Assembly: GCF_900109285.1 (NCBI RefSeq)
Contig: NZ_FNZQ01000004.1
Coordinates: 1 to 64,000, forward strand
Length of the DNA stretch: 64,000 nt
Reading direction: 5' to 3'
From: Jannaschia helgolandensis
GTDB lineage: Bacteria; Pseudomonadota; Alphaproteobacteria; Rhodobacterales; Rhodobacteraceae
Positions 36,027 to 43,252 of this stretch are shown one piece after another. The notes beneath the pieces were generated by a model. That model had not been told where the DNA came from. It worked only from the letters and a program-made list of their open reading frames with translations, and ran no database searches. The position numbers and the translations under genes were made by a program. Numbering within the stretch: the first letter of the stretch is position 1; every line of letters starts with the position of its first letter.

Positions 36027-37102
36027 TTCCAGAACCTCTCCTGTATCGTGGCCGCAATCTTGCCGTCCTGCGTCACGCAGGTCAGCCGATCGCCCGGCTC
36101 CCAGTTCATTCCGACCATACCGATCGCCACACCGCATTGAAACTCGTCCGACCACGCCGCCGACCGGATGCGACCGGCCTGTACATCGCCGTCCATCAAC
36201 GGCCATTCCCGGTCGCAGACCGGCGGTGCGCCCTCCAACTCAACGGCTACGATCTTGCGCGACGCGACATGCGCCCGCAACGCCGCGCCCCCGATGCAAT
36301 CGAACCGCTGGACATAGCGCCCCAGCCCTGCCTCGAACGGGGTGTCGGCGCGGGTCATGTCGTTGCCATAGGACAGCATCCCGCCCTCGATCCGTTCGGG
36401 GCCACTGGGGCATCCGGCGCGGATATCGAATGGCTGCCCTTTGGACATCAGCGTGTCCCACAGCGGCGTCGCCAGCGCCGGATCGGTCACGTAGATCTCG
36501 AACCCGCCCTGTTTGGAATAGCCCGAGCGTGCGACCAGAACCTTGCCGTTCTCAAATGGCAGCCATTTGAAACCGAAGAACGGGATGTCCCGCGTGTCTT
36601 CGCCAAACACCTCGGCGGCCAGATCACCGGCCCACGGCCCCTGCACGGCCAGTATCTGAACGTCAGGTTCGGATACGGACACATCGTATCCGGCCCCCAT
36701 CGCCACCCCTTCGACCCAAAGCGCGAGGTCGCTGTCGGCCAGCGAAATCCACCATACCCCCGGAAACGGTTGCAACGCGACCGGGTCGTTGAGCATCCCG
36801 CCGTTCACATCGCAGATCGGGACATAGGCGCATTTGCCCGGTTTGATCCGGTCCAGATCGCGCGGGGTCAGGCGCTGCATCAGCTTGGTCGCGTCCGGCC
36901 CTTCGATGCGGATCTGACGCTCGCAGGCGACATCCCAGACCTGAACCGCAGACTTCAGGTGACGGCAATCCTCGGACGGGCTTTCGAACACGACGGGCAG
37001 CAAGGTCTTGTTATAGACCGTAAAGGCAGACACTCCCGCCGCCTCGACCGCATCGGTCCACCACGTTCGGCGCAGCCGGTTCGAGGGCGCGAGCGCCGTC
37101 AT
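36023..37102 (-). CDS. dmdA: dimethylsulfoniopropionate (DMSP) demethylase
   Basis: A 359-residue GcvT-fold, tetrahydrofolate-dependent enzyme close to the roughly 364 residues of roseobacter DmdA. It begins LAPSNRLRRTWWTDAVEAAG, with VQVWDVACERQIRIEGPDA, NGGMLNDPVALQPF, VARSGYSKQGGFEIYV, RAGCPSGPERIEGGMLSYGN and the end ERFWK. These follow roseobacter DmdA more closely than glycine-cleavage T protein. It moves a methyl group from DMSP to THF, forming methylmercaptopropionate. Its ATG overlaps the DinB stop and its stop overlaps the acuI start. Confidence 0.92.
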   Translation of the reverse strand: MTALAPSNRLRRTWWTDAVEAAGVSAFTVYNKTLLPVVFESPSEDCRHLKSAVQVWDVACERQIRIEGPDATKLMQRLTPRDLDRIKPGKCAYVPICDVNGGMLNDPVALQPFPGVWWISLADSDLALWVEGVAMGAGYDVSVSEPDVQILAVQGPWAGDLAAEVFGEDTRDIPFFGFKWLPFENGKVLVARSGYSKQGGFEIYVTDPALATPLWDTLMSKGQPFDIRAGCPSGPERIEGGMLSYGNDMTRADTPFEAGLGRYVQRFDCIGGAALRAHVASRKIVAVELEGAPPVCDREWPLMDGDVQAGRIRSAAWSDEFQCGVAIGMVGMNWEPGDRLTCVTQDGKIAATIQERFWK

Positions 37103-37599
37103 TGGACGTCACGCAGAAAGATCAGGTCGGTCGTCGGCGTCTCCCGCCCCATGGCCGTGAGCATGGCGTGGACCTGCCCGCGGTGGTGCGTTGCGTGGTT
37201 GAAAACATGCGTGACGACAAAATCGCGCCGCGCCGTCTGCGGCCCGAACAGCCCGGACACCCAGTCGAGGTCGCCGGACAGATCCGTTTCGGAAAGACCG
37301 CCCGCCCAGGCGGTCAATTCTGCATCGGCGCCGATGCGCATCGCGGCCCAGTCAACCCGCGTCGAGGCGATGTCACGCCCACCCGGCGTGGCTTCGGGTG
37401 CGGGACGGGACGCCAGTCGCGAAAGCCAGATCAGGTCCGCCCAGAGGATGTGGTTGAGCGTCGCGCCCAAGGACCCGAAAAACGCGCCCCGGTCCGCCCA
37501 CCACGCGGCCTCGTCCAGATCGGAGGTCAGGTCCGCATAGGCCACGTTCTGATGCGCCCCGAACCGCACCATCATGCGCACCCATTCCGGTGAGATCAT
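37099..37599 (-). CDS. DinB-family protein
   Basis: A 166-residue four-helix bundle protein of the DinB superfamily. ATG 37599 has GGAGA at a good distance; ATG 37611 (TGATG with the preceding stop) is the alternative. The metal ligands of the family are visible as His in TLNHILWAD (about residue 47) and HVFNHATHHRGQVHAML (about 130). DinB-type proteins include metal-dependent enzymes that use thiols such as bacillithiol or mycothiol, and EgtB. It overlaps dmdA, so a role in DMSP or thiol chemistry is possible but only inferred. Confidence 0.85.
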   Translation of the reverse strand: MISPEWVRMMVRFGAHQNVAYADLTSDLDEAAWWADRGAFFGSLGATLNHILWADLIWLSRLASRPAPEATPGGRDIASTRVDWAAMRIGADAELTAWAGGLSETDLSGDLDWVSGLFGPQTARRDFVVTHVFNHATHHRGQVHAMLTAMGRETPTTDLIFLRDVQ

Positions 37600-37610
37600 C
37601 GGTGTCTCCA

Positions 37611-38297
37611 TCACCGGGCGACCTCGGGTCCGGACCAGTCGATCTGACAGATTTCGGCGCTGCGCCCATCAAAGTCCCAGACACGGCCAAAGGCGCGCAC
37701 CCGGCCCTTGGTGGCGGTGGCGACGGTGATGTCGCTGCCCATCCAGTATTCGGTATTGGTGGCGACGATATCGCGCTCGGGGTCCTTGCCCTTGACCGGC
37801 ACCACCTCGCCCTGAATCTTCTTGCCGACCATCAGGCGACGGGACTTGCCTTCGGTCTCATAGGTGATCGCCGCGCGTTCGGCCCCGAGGAATTCGCTGA
37901 CCAGCAGCTTGAAAAGACCTGTCGTTCCCTTGGCCCGGCCCGAAAATATCTCGATCAGACCCAGATAGGCGGCCTGGGTTGCACGGTCGTCGATGAACGC
38001 CGCCGCCTTCCAGTTGCCGCGCGCCATAAGACCCGGAATTTCCAGGAGAAGCCCCACGTTCAGACCCGACAGATCGGTGTCACCGTAATGTCCGCTGTCG
38101 ATGCGGATGCCCGACCACGCCTGACAATAGCCTTCGGTCGGTGCGTGTTTGCCCAGAGACACGACGCAGGGACAGAAGACCGTGCAATTGCAGTTCAGGA
38201 TCAGCTCGCCCTTGATCGCCCATGGCGTCTGGGCGGCCCCTTGCGGGCGGGCTTGCGGGTGGCGGCTCGACAGGGCGGGCGCTGCGATCTTGGTCAT
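37611..38297 (-). CDS. DUF1326 domain protein
   Basis: A 228-residue cytoplasmic protein. ATG 38297 overlaps the DUF2182 stop and has CGGAGGAACG upstream. The DUF1326 hallmark is the Cys cluster ILNCNCTVFCPCVVSLG near residues 33-49 (CNC...CPC), which suggests metal or thiol binding; the rest resembles the DUF1326 body (GLNVGLLLEIPGLMARGNWK, AAFIDDRATQAAYLGLIEIF). Function is unknown. DUF1326 and DUF2182 genes often lie side by side in other genomes. Confidence 0.88.
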   Translation of the reverse strand: MTKIAAPALSSRHPQARPQGAAQTPWAIKGELILNCNCTVFCPCVVSLGKHAPTEGYCQAWSGIRIDSGHYGDTDLSGLNVGLLLEIPGLMARGNWKAAAFIDDRATQAAYLGLIEIFSGRAKGTTGLFKLLVSEFLGAERAAITYETEGKSRRLMVGKKIQGEVVPVKGKDPERDIVATNTEYWMGSDITVATATKGRVRAFGRVWDFDGRSAEICQIDWSGPEVAR

Positions 38298-39004
38298 ATC
38301 GTTCCTCCGATCAGATAGCCCGCGCCGGTCAGACAGGCGAGGCCGATTGCGCGCGGCACCCAAGCCCCGCGTGTTAATTTTTCCAATACCATCAACAAGG
38401 TGGCCAATGCCATGAAGCCCAGATTCATCGCGCCGCCGACCAACCCGAGCGTCATCAGCGCCCAGCAGCAGCCCAGACAGGTCGCGCCCAGACGCAGGCC
38501 CATGTGCAGCGGTCCTTCGTCCCAATGATTCATGAAAAACGTCAGCGGCTGGCGACATTTCGACAGGCAGGCGTCCTTGACGGCCGAAAACTGGTAGGCC
38601 CCCGCAAGGGTCAATAGCGCAGCGGCGAGCCAGACCCCTTCCAGCACACCGGCGCGCGACAGGACGAGTTGCGCCACGGCGGCAACACCCGAAAAACCCA
38701 CCCAGACAACGAGATAGCCCGCGACCAGCCGCCCCCCGCCGCCCGTGCCCTGGGAGTCGGCGATGTCGTCATGCGTGGCGAAGGCGGGCAAAGCGGTCGG
38801 CAACATCATCGCCGCCGACATGATCAGCCACATCGCGAAAGCCCCGGCCACCCCCACGGCATCGACCGGCAGGCGAAACATGTCGTGAAGGGCCATCGCC
38901 CACCCGTTATCGACGCCGATCAGGAAAACAGCGGCCCATGCCAGCAATAGCCCGGCATAAAGCGCCAGCCAGTGCGGTGCGGTCATGCGTGACAGATGCC
39001 TCAT
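38294..39004 (-). CDS. DUF2182 predicted metal-binding membrane protein
   Basis: A 236-residue protein with about six helices. ATG 39004 follows GGGAGGGCGGTTG; the TTG at 39007 is less likely. It contains KDACLSKCRQPLTFFM and LRLGATCLGCCWALMTLGLV, the paired Cys motifs typical of the family (COG5486-type). It is the first gene of the operon DUF2182-DUF1326-DinB-dmdA-acuI, divergent from a GntR gene. Biochemical function unknown. Confidence 0.88.
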   Translation of the reverse strand: MRHLSRMTAPHWLALYAGLLLAWAAVFLIGVDNGWAMALHDMFRLPVDAVGVAGAFAMWLIMSAAMMLPTALPAFATHDDIADSQGTGGGGRLVAGYLVVWVGFSGVAAVAQLVLSRAGVLEGVWLAAALLTLAGAYQFSAVKDACLSKCRQPLTFFMNHWDEGPLHMGLRLGATCLGCCWALMTLGLVGGAMNLGFMALATLLMVLEKLTRGAWVPRAIGLACLTGAGYLIGGTI

Positions 39005-39051
39005 CAACCGCCCTCCCCAGCCGCTTGATCCGTTGCCGATTCACCCATATC

Positions 39052-39077
39052 AAATGTCAGACATTTAAAAGTCAGAC
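39052..39077. promoter_or_regulatory. duplicated GntR-type operator
   Basis: AAATGTCAGACATTT (39052-39066) is a perfect 15-bp palindrome. The core GTCAGAC recurs at 39071-39077, exactly 15 bases downstream and thus about one and a half helix turns away. The T-GT-N3-AC-A shape fits FadR-subfamily operators. It lies between the DMSP operon and the divergent GntR gene and probably controls both. Confidence 0.75.
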
Positions 39078-39092
39078 AATTGGATTCTGCCG

Positions 39093-39818
39093 GTGCCGAC
39101 GAAGACCCCTCCCGCGAAATCGATTTCGCTGTCCATCTCGGACCGGCTGGCCGCGCGGATCGCGGATGGCGACCTGATGGCGGGCGATCGCCTTCCCTCC
39201 GAAGCGGAGCTTGCGCTGCAATTCGACTGTTCCCGCGCAACGGTGCGCGAGGCGTTGAAGCGGCTGGCCGCCAAGAACCTGATCCGCACCGCGCGCGGCC
39301 ATTCCGGCGGCGCTTTCGTGGCCGACCTGACCTATGCCGCGGCACTGGATTCGCATGTCGCGACATCCATGCTGTTGCTGTCGATGAATGCCGTCGATTT
39401 CCAGACCGCCGCCGAGGCGCGGTTCGCCCTGGAACGCGCCTGCGTCGATCTGGCGGTCGCGCAGCACGACCGCGCCGACCTGCGCGCCCTGAAAGATGCG
39501 ATCAACCGTCTGGCCAGCCGCTGCACCGACGAGGCGTTCTGCGCCGCCGACGTCGCGTTTCACCGGGCGCTGGTCGATGCGGGGCACAACCCGGTGCTGT
39601 CGTATCAACTGGCGGGCGCGGTCGAGGCGATGCAGCCGCTGATGAACATGATCACCTATGCCGACCGCGACCGCGAGACGATCATCCGCTTGTATCGCCG
39701 TATCGCCGGGGCCCTGCAGGCACGGGATGCGGGCGAAGTCAGGCATGTTCTGGACGAGCTGGAGGCCCTGATGATCGCTTTGTTTCAACGGGGACAGGCG
39801 CGGCGGGCGCGGCGCTAG
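39093..39818 (+). CDS. FadR-subfamily GntR regulator, probable regulator of the DMSP operon
   Basis: A 241-residue protein. GTG 39093 is the earliest sensible start and gives the complete winged helix: SISDRLAARIADGDLMAGDRLPSE, CSRATVREALKRLAAKNLI and GHSGGAFVADL. The FCD domain follows (AEARFALERACVDLAV, VAFHRALVDAGHNPVL, YRRIAGALQARDAGEV). It is divergent from the DUF2182-acuI operon with a duplicated palindrome in between. Acryloyl-CoA or DMSP metabolites are possible ligands by analogy; this is an inference. Confidence 0.85.
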   Translation: MPTKTPPAKSISLSISDRLAARIADGDLMAGDRLPSEAELALQFDCSRATVREALKRLAAKNLIRTARGHSGGAFVADLTYAAALDSHVATSMLLLSMNAVDFQTAAEARFALERACVDLAVAQHDRADLRALKDAINRLASRCTDEAFCAADVAFHRALVDAGHNPVLSYQLAGAVEAMQPLMNMITYADRDRETIIRLYRRIAGALQARDAGEVRHVLDELEALMIALFQRGQARRARR

Positions 39819-39900
39819 AGATCTGCCCGACAGGCGCTAGACATTCCGTGCGACAGGTCGCAACCTCCGGGCAAAACATCCAACCTCGGGAGCTATATAC

Positions 39901-40950
39901 ATGACCTTACGCCTTGCCCTTCTGACCACCACAGTGACCGGTGCCGCGACGCTGGCCGCCCTGCCCGCCGGTGCCCAGAGCCTGACGGTCTTCGACTATT
40001 CCGGCTTCGAAGACCCGGCCTTCCACTCGGCCTATATCGAGGCCAATGGTGCCGGTCCGGACTTCGCTTTCTTCGGCGACGAGGAGGAGGCATTCCAGAA
40101 ACTGTCGTCGGGATATAACGAGCCGGGTGTCACGCACATCTGCGCGGGCTCCGTCACCAAGTTCGTCGAATCCGGCCTGATCGAGCCATGGGACCTGTCG
40201 AAGATCACGGAATGGGATAACCTGAGCCGCGATCTGACCGGCCAGAAAGTCGGGGACGATGGCGATGTGTATTTCGTGCCCGTGGACTATGGGTCCACCG
40301 CGATCGCCTATAACGCCGACGAAGTACCGGCCGAAGACGTCGCGTCGCTCGATGTCTTTCTGAACCCGGAATACCAGGGCCGCATGTCCCTGCCCGACAA
40401 TGTCGACGACGCCTATGCGCTGGCCTATCTGGCGACCGGCACCACCGACTGGTCGAACGCCACCGACGCACAATTCGACGCGGCATCCGAATGGCTCCGC
40501 AAGGCACATGTCAACCTGCGGACCTACTGGACCGACCCGGCGGAGCTGTCGCAGCTTCTGTCCTCGGGCGAGGTTCTGGTAAGCTGGGCCTGGAACGAGA
40601 CGCTTCCGACGATGGCCGACGAGGGCTTTCCCATCGGCTTCCAGCGCGAGGCGGCCGAAGGGTCATCGCTCTGGCTGTGCGGCTACGTCAACATGAAGGA
40701 CAGTACGTCGGACGAACAACTGGGCTATGACTATGTGAATGCGATGCTGGATGCGTCTTCGACCGTGCCGCTGCTGGAGGCGGGATACGGCCAGTCGAAC
40801 CTGCCCGCGATGGAAGGTCAGGGCGAGGAAGCGCTGACCGCCTCCGGTCTTGGCACCATCGACGCACCGGTGCTGGCGCAGCTTCCGATGGACGGGCAGT
40901 TGCGCCAGAAACAGGCCGAGACCTTCGAGCGGATCAAGGCCGGATTCTGA
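39901..40950 (+). CDS. ABC transporter solute-binding protein (PotD-like), orphan
   Basis: A 349-residue periplasmic protein. The signal peptide runs to about LPAGAQS. The mature part has the type II binding-protein layout of spermidine/putrescine-type proteins: LTVFDYSGFEDPAFHSAYI, GVTHICAGSVTKFVESGLIE, PVDYGSTAIAYNADEVP and LNPEYQGRMSLPDNVDDAYA. GGGAGCTATATAC precedes ATG 39901. No permease or ATPase gene is adjacent and a terminator follows directly, so its transporter partner must be elsewhere. Substrate unknown; quaternary amines or polyamines are possible. Confidence 0.83.
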   Translation: MTLRLALLTTTVTGAATLAALPAGAQSLTVFDYSGFEDPAFHSAYIEANGAGPDFAFFGDEEEAFQKLSSGYNEPGVTHICAGSVTKFVESGLIEPWDLSKITEWDNLSRDLTGQKVGDDGDVYFVPVDYGSTAIAYNADEVPAEDVASLDVFLNPEYQGRMSLPDNVDDAYALAYLATGTTDWSNATDAQFDAASEWLRKAHVNLRTYWTDPAELSQLLSSGEVLVSWAWNETLPTMADEGFPIGFQREAAEGSSLWLCGYVNMKDSTSDEQLGYDYVNAMLDASSTVPLLEAGYGQSNLPAMEGQGEEALTASGLGTIDAPVLAQLPMDGQLRQKQAETFERIKAGF

Positions 40951-40975
40951 TCGGACGGCCAACCCCGTAACACAT

Positions 40976-41004
40976 GCCCTGCCGGACCTTTCGGCAGGGC
41001 TTTT
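40976..41004 (+). terminator. Rho-independent terminator
   Basis: A perfect nine-base-pair stem (GCCCTGCCG / CGGCAGGGC) with a seven-base loop is followed directly by TTTT. It ends transcription of the orphan solute-binding protein gene. Confidence 0.92.
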
Positions 41005-41038
41005 GTTCAAGACGAACGCATCTGACCGGAGACCCGCC

Positions 41039-41389
41039 ATGGCCGACATACTCAACCTCCTCCTGGCCCTCGCCACCATTGGTTTCGGGGCCGCAGGCTG
41101 GTTGGCCCCCCGCTGGACGATGGAAAAGGTCGACCTGCGCGACGGCGGGTCGACCATGGGCCTGTCGGAAGTGCGCGCGGCCTCGGGCGCGCTGTTCGTC
41201 GTGGCCGGGGTCGGGGCGATTCTGATCGGATTTCCGGCAGCCTATGCCATGTTGGGATTCGTCTGGGGCGGCGGCGCCCTTGGTCGGGCGACGTCTTTGC
41301 TGCTCGATGGGCGGACGACACGGAAATGGGGGTTCTTCGGCACCGAAATCGTGTTCGCAGTGCTTCTTCTGGGCATCAACCTGACTTGA
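41039..41389 (+). CDS. DUF4345-like small membrane protein
   Basis: A 116-residue protein with four helices, starting MADILNLLLALATIGFGAAG. ATG 41039 follows ACCGGAGACCCGCC. The pattern MGLSEVRAASGALFVVAG and AYAMLGFVWGGGALGRATSLL resembles DUF4345 proteins. Its stop codon lies inside the -35 element of the tmRNA promoter. Function unknown. Confidence 0.8.
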   Translation: MADILNLLLALATIGFGAAGWLAPRWTMEKVDLRDGGSTMGLSEVRAASGALFVVAGVGAILIGFPAAYAMLGFVWGGGALGRATSLLLDGRTTRKWGFFGTEIVFAVLLLGINLT

Positions 41390-41414
41390 ATCGGACCACG
41401 GAACAGACTATGTT
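41386..41414 (+). promoter_or_regulatory. promoter of the tmRNA gene
   Basis: TTGAAT (41386-41391) and TATGTT (41409-41414) are spaced by 17 bases, a good sigma-70-type promoter. The predicted transcription start near 41421 lies just before the acceptor piece of the tmRNA. Confidence 0.65.
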
Positions 41415-41420
41415 CACTTT

Positions 41421-41742
41421 GTCTTCTTCGGAGGACTATGGCGATAAACGCGCCCGTAATAAGCGGATCGGACCCGGGGGCGGTACCCGGCGACTCCACC
41501 ATACATCCCGTATTGGGGGATCATGGGGTCGAAACAGGATCGACGGACGTCTAAAGGGGTAATGCTTTCGCTCGGTGAGTTACCACCGTTATCGGTACAA
41601 AATGTACAGTTGCCAATATCAACCGTGCTCCGGTCGCCGTCGCAGCGTAAGCTGCGTCGAGACCGAAACTTAAGCCCTTGCGCCTAGCAGCGTAAGGCGG
41701 GGTTCGCAGGCACCTGGCAACAGAAGCCTGCACTTCTACCCC
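41421..41742 (+). ncRNA. ssrA: two-piece (circularly permuted) tmRNA
   Basis: The acceptor piece comes first and ends ...CGACTCCACCA at 41501. After a 23-base intervening segment (41502-41524) the coding piece starts at GGGGTCG (41525). GGGGTCG pairs with CGACTCC to form the 7-bp acceptor stem, with discriminator A and CCA following. A 5-bp T stem (CCGGG/CCCGG) precedes the acceptor strand, with loop GGCGGTA in place of a normal T loop. CGAAACAGGATCGACGG fits the tmRNA 5' domain. The resume codon and tag lie at 41612-41650, with the stop in the loop of hairpin CGCAGC-GTAA-GCTGCG. This permuted order is characteristic of alphaproteobacteria. The outer ends are approximate. It lies upstream of sspB. 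Confidence 0.9.
41612..41650 (+). other. tmRNA proteolysis-tag reading frame
   Basis: From the resume codon GCC at 41612 the tag reads ANINRAPVAVAA then TAA. With the alanine carried by the tmRNA the full tag is 13 residues. The C-terminal AVAA is the ClpX-recognised end. The third encoded residue is Ile where most tags have Asp (AND...). Confidence 0.9.
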
Positions 41743-41831
41743 CTTGCGTTTTCGAGATGAAACGGCGTCCAAAACCCTGGCGCCGCCTTTCGCTTGCGCG
41801 AAAAACGTTGAGGCAACAGAAGCCTGCACTT
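41716..41831 (+). repeat. 20-bp direct repeat flanking the 3' end of the tmRNA gene
   Basis: GGCAACAGAAGCCTGCACTT occurs at 41716-41735 and again, without a mismatch, at 41812-41831 (96 bases apart). The first copy forms the 3' hairpin of the tmRNA coding piece (GCAGGC...GCCTGC); the second lacks the matching left arm. Between them lies a small hairpin TTTCGC-TTGC-GCGAAA. The stretch 41743-41973 has no gene. Confidence 0.75.
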
Positions 41832-41973
41832 ATCAACACCGGGCTTGCCCGGACCCGAAGGTCTGGTGGCTTGATATGACCTTTGTTGCATATCGCCGCT
41901 TTCCACCCGACCTGCCCTTGCCGCTCCTCCGCCGCTCTGTTCTACTTTTCCCAGGCGACACACCGAGGGGCCA

Positions 41974-42453
41974 ATGACAGATTCATCTGCGACGATCGAC
42001 TACGGCACGCTGATGCACGATGCCATGCGCGACCTCATCAAACGGGTATTTCTCCGCGTGGCCGAGCAGGGTTTGCCGGGCGACCACCATTTTTTCATCT
42101 CGTTCGACACCAATTTCGACGGCGTCGAAATCGCGGCGTGGCTGCGGGACCGCTATCCCGACGACATGACCATCGTGTTACAGCACTGGTACGACAACCT
42201 GGATGTGCGGGATGACGGGTTTTCCGTGACGCTCAATTTCGGAGACAGTCAGGAAACCCTGACCGTGCCCTGGGCGGCGATGAAGACCTTCGTCGATCCG
42301 TCCGTCGAATTCGGTTTCCGGTTCGAGCGGCATGAAGATGACGACCCCGACGGCCCCGATGACGGAGATGAGGCCCCCTTCGCCGAGCTTGAGGAAGAAC
42401 CTGCACCGCGCCAGGATGCCGAAGTCGTCAGCCTGGATCGCTTCCGCAAATAG
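41974..42453 (+). CDS. sspB: SspB-family ClpXP adaptor protein
   Basis: A 159-residue protein of the alphaproteobacterial SspB type. The core MRDLIKRVFLRVAEQGLPG, HHFFISFDTNFDGVEIAAWL, YPDDMTIVLQHWYDNLDV and VTLNFGDSQETLTVPWAAMK is the tag-binding fold; the acidic linker EDDDPDGPDDGDEA is followed by a C-terminal tail (VVSLDRFRK) like the XB motif that docks on ClpX. It delivers ssrA-tagged proteins to ClpXP. It lies directly downstream of the tmRNA gene. Confidence 0.92.
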   Translation: MTDSSATIDYGTLMHDAMRDLIKRVFLRVAEQGLPGDHHFFISFDTNFDGVEIAAWLRDRYPDDMTIVLQHWYDNLDVRDDGFSVTLNFGDSQETLTVPWAAMKTFVDPSVEFGFRFERHEDDDPDGPDDGDEAPFAELEEEPAPRQDAEVVSLDRFRK

Positions 42454-42609
42454 GCCGGACCCGAAGACCCGACACGAAGGCCGGATGCGGAGATTGCGCG
42501 ATCACGTCTTTGTAGATCGTCCCAAGATGTATTGACGTCCGACATTTTGCCCCACAACTCAGCAGTCGGTTCGTTCGGCGTGGGCGACGTATCTTACAGG
42601 GATCATCTG

Positions 42610-43167
42610 ATGTCGCTGCACCTCTCCCAGTTTCTCGGACAGATCCTTGCGCGACCCCAGGAAGTCGGTGCGATCCTGCCATCTTCGAGCTACCTGGGCC
42701 GGGAAATGACCGATGGACTCGGTGTCGGGACAGGTCCGGTGATAGAACTGGGTCCTGGTCCCGGTGCGATTACCCAGGCCATATTGGGCCGCGGCGTGCC
42801 CGCATCGGACATCCACGCGGTCGAGATGAACCCTACGTTCTGCGACATCCTGGCCCGCCGGTGTCCGGGCGTGCGGATCTATCCGGCCAGTGCCACGGAC
42901 CTTGTGGCGCTGAATCTGCCGCGGGTCAGCACCATCGTTTCCAGCCTGCCCTTGCGATCGATTCCCGCCGATGTGGTGCTGGCCATCATGGTGGCAGCGC
43001 ATGACCGGCTGCTGCCGGGCGGTCGCATTCTGCAATTCACCTACGGAATGCGTCAGCCGGTGGCCTCGCAGACGCTGGACGAACTGGGCCTTGCCTGCAT
43101 CGCCGGCCCCAAGGTCTGGCGCAACCTGCCCCCTGCGCGTGTCTTTTCCTTTCAGCGCGGTGTCTGA
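42610..43167 (+). CDS. class I SAM-dependent methyltransferase, phospholipid N-methyltransferase-like
   Basis: A 185-residue protein from ATG 42610; a TTG at 42532 would add 26 residues of low quality. It has the region [20 protein letters not shown] and the SAM motif [16 protein letters not shown] (about residues 40-56), [13 protein letters not shown] and [14 protein letters not shown], matching the KsgA-like family to which the Rhodobacter PmtA (phosphatidylethanolamine methyltransferase) belongs. It could make phosphatidylcholine precursors; a different substrate is possible. Confidence 0.8.
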   Translation: MSLHLSQFLGQILARPQEVGAILPSSSYLGREMTDGLGVGTGPVIELGPGPGAITQAILGRGVPASDIHAVEMNPTFCDILARRCPGVRIYPASATDLVALNLPRVSTIVSSLPLRSIPADVVLAIMVAAHDRLLPGGRILQFTYGMRQPVASQTLDELGLACIAGPKVWRNLPPARVFSFQRGV

Positions 43168-43252
43168 CGGGCGTATGCGCGCGGGCGATGGACCTGTGCG
43201 GCAGCCTTCGTTATGTCCGCCTCATCGAGATGACAGACCACCGGAGATCGTG

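Noticed and set aside
35037-36206. Upstream extension of acuI to 36206
   Set aside because: The extra 60 residues are the reverse frame of dmdA; the start with GAGAGG and ATGA overlap at 36026 is clear.
41551-41829. Minus-strand ORF across the tmRNA region
   Set aside because: Its codons follow the tmRNA structure and direct repeat; no protein homology or ribosome-binding site.
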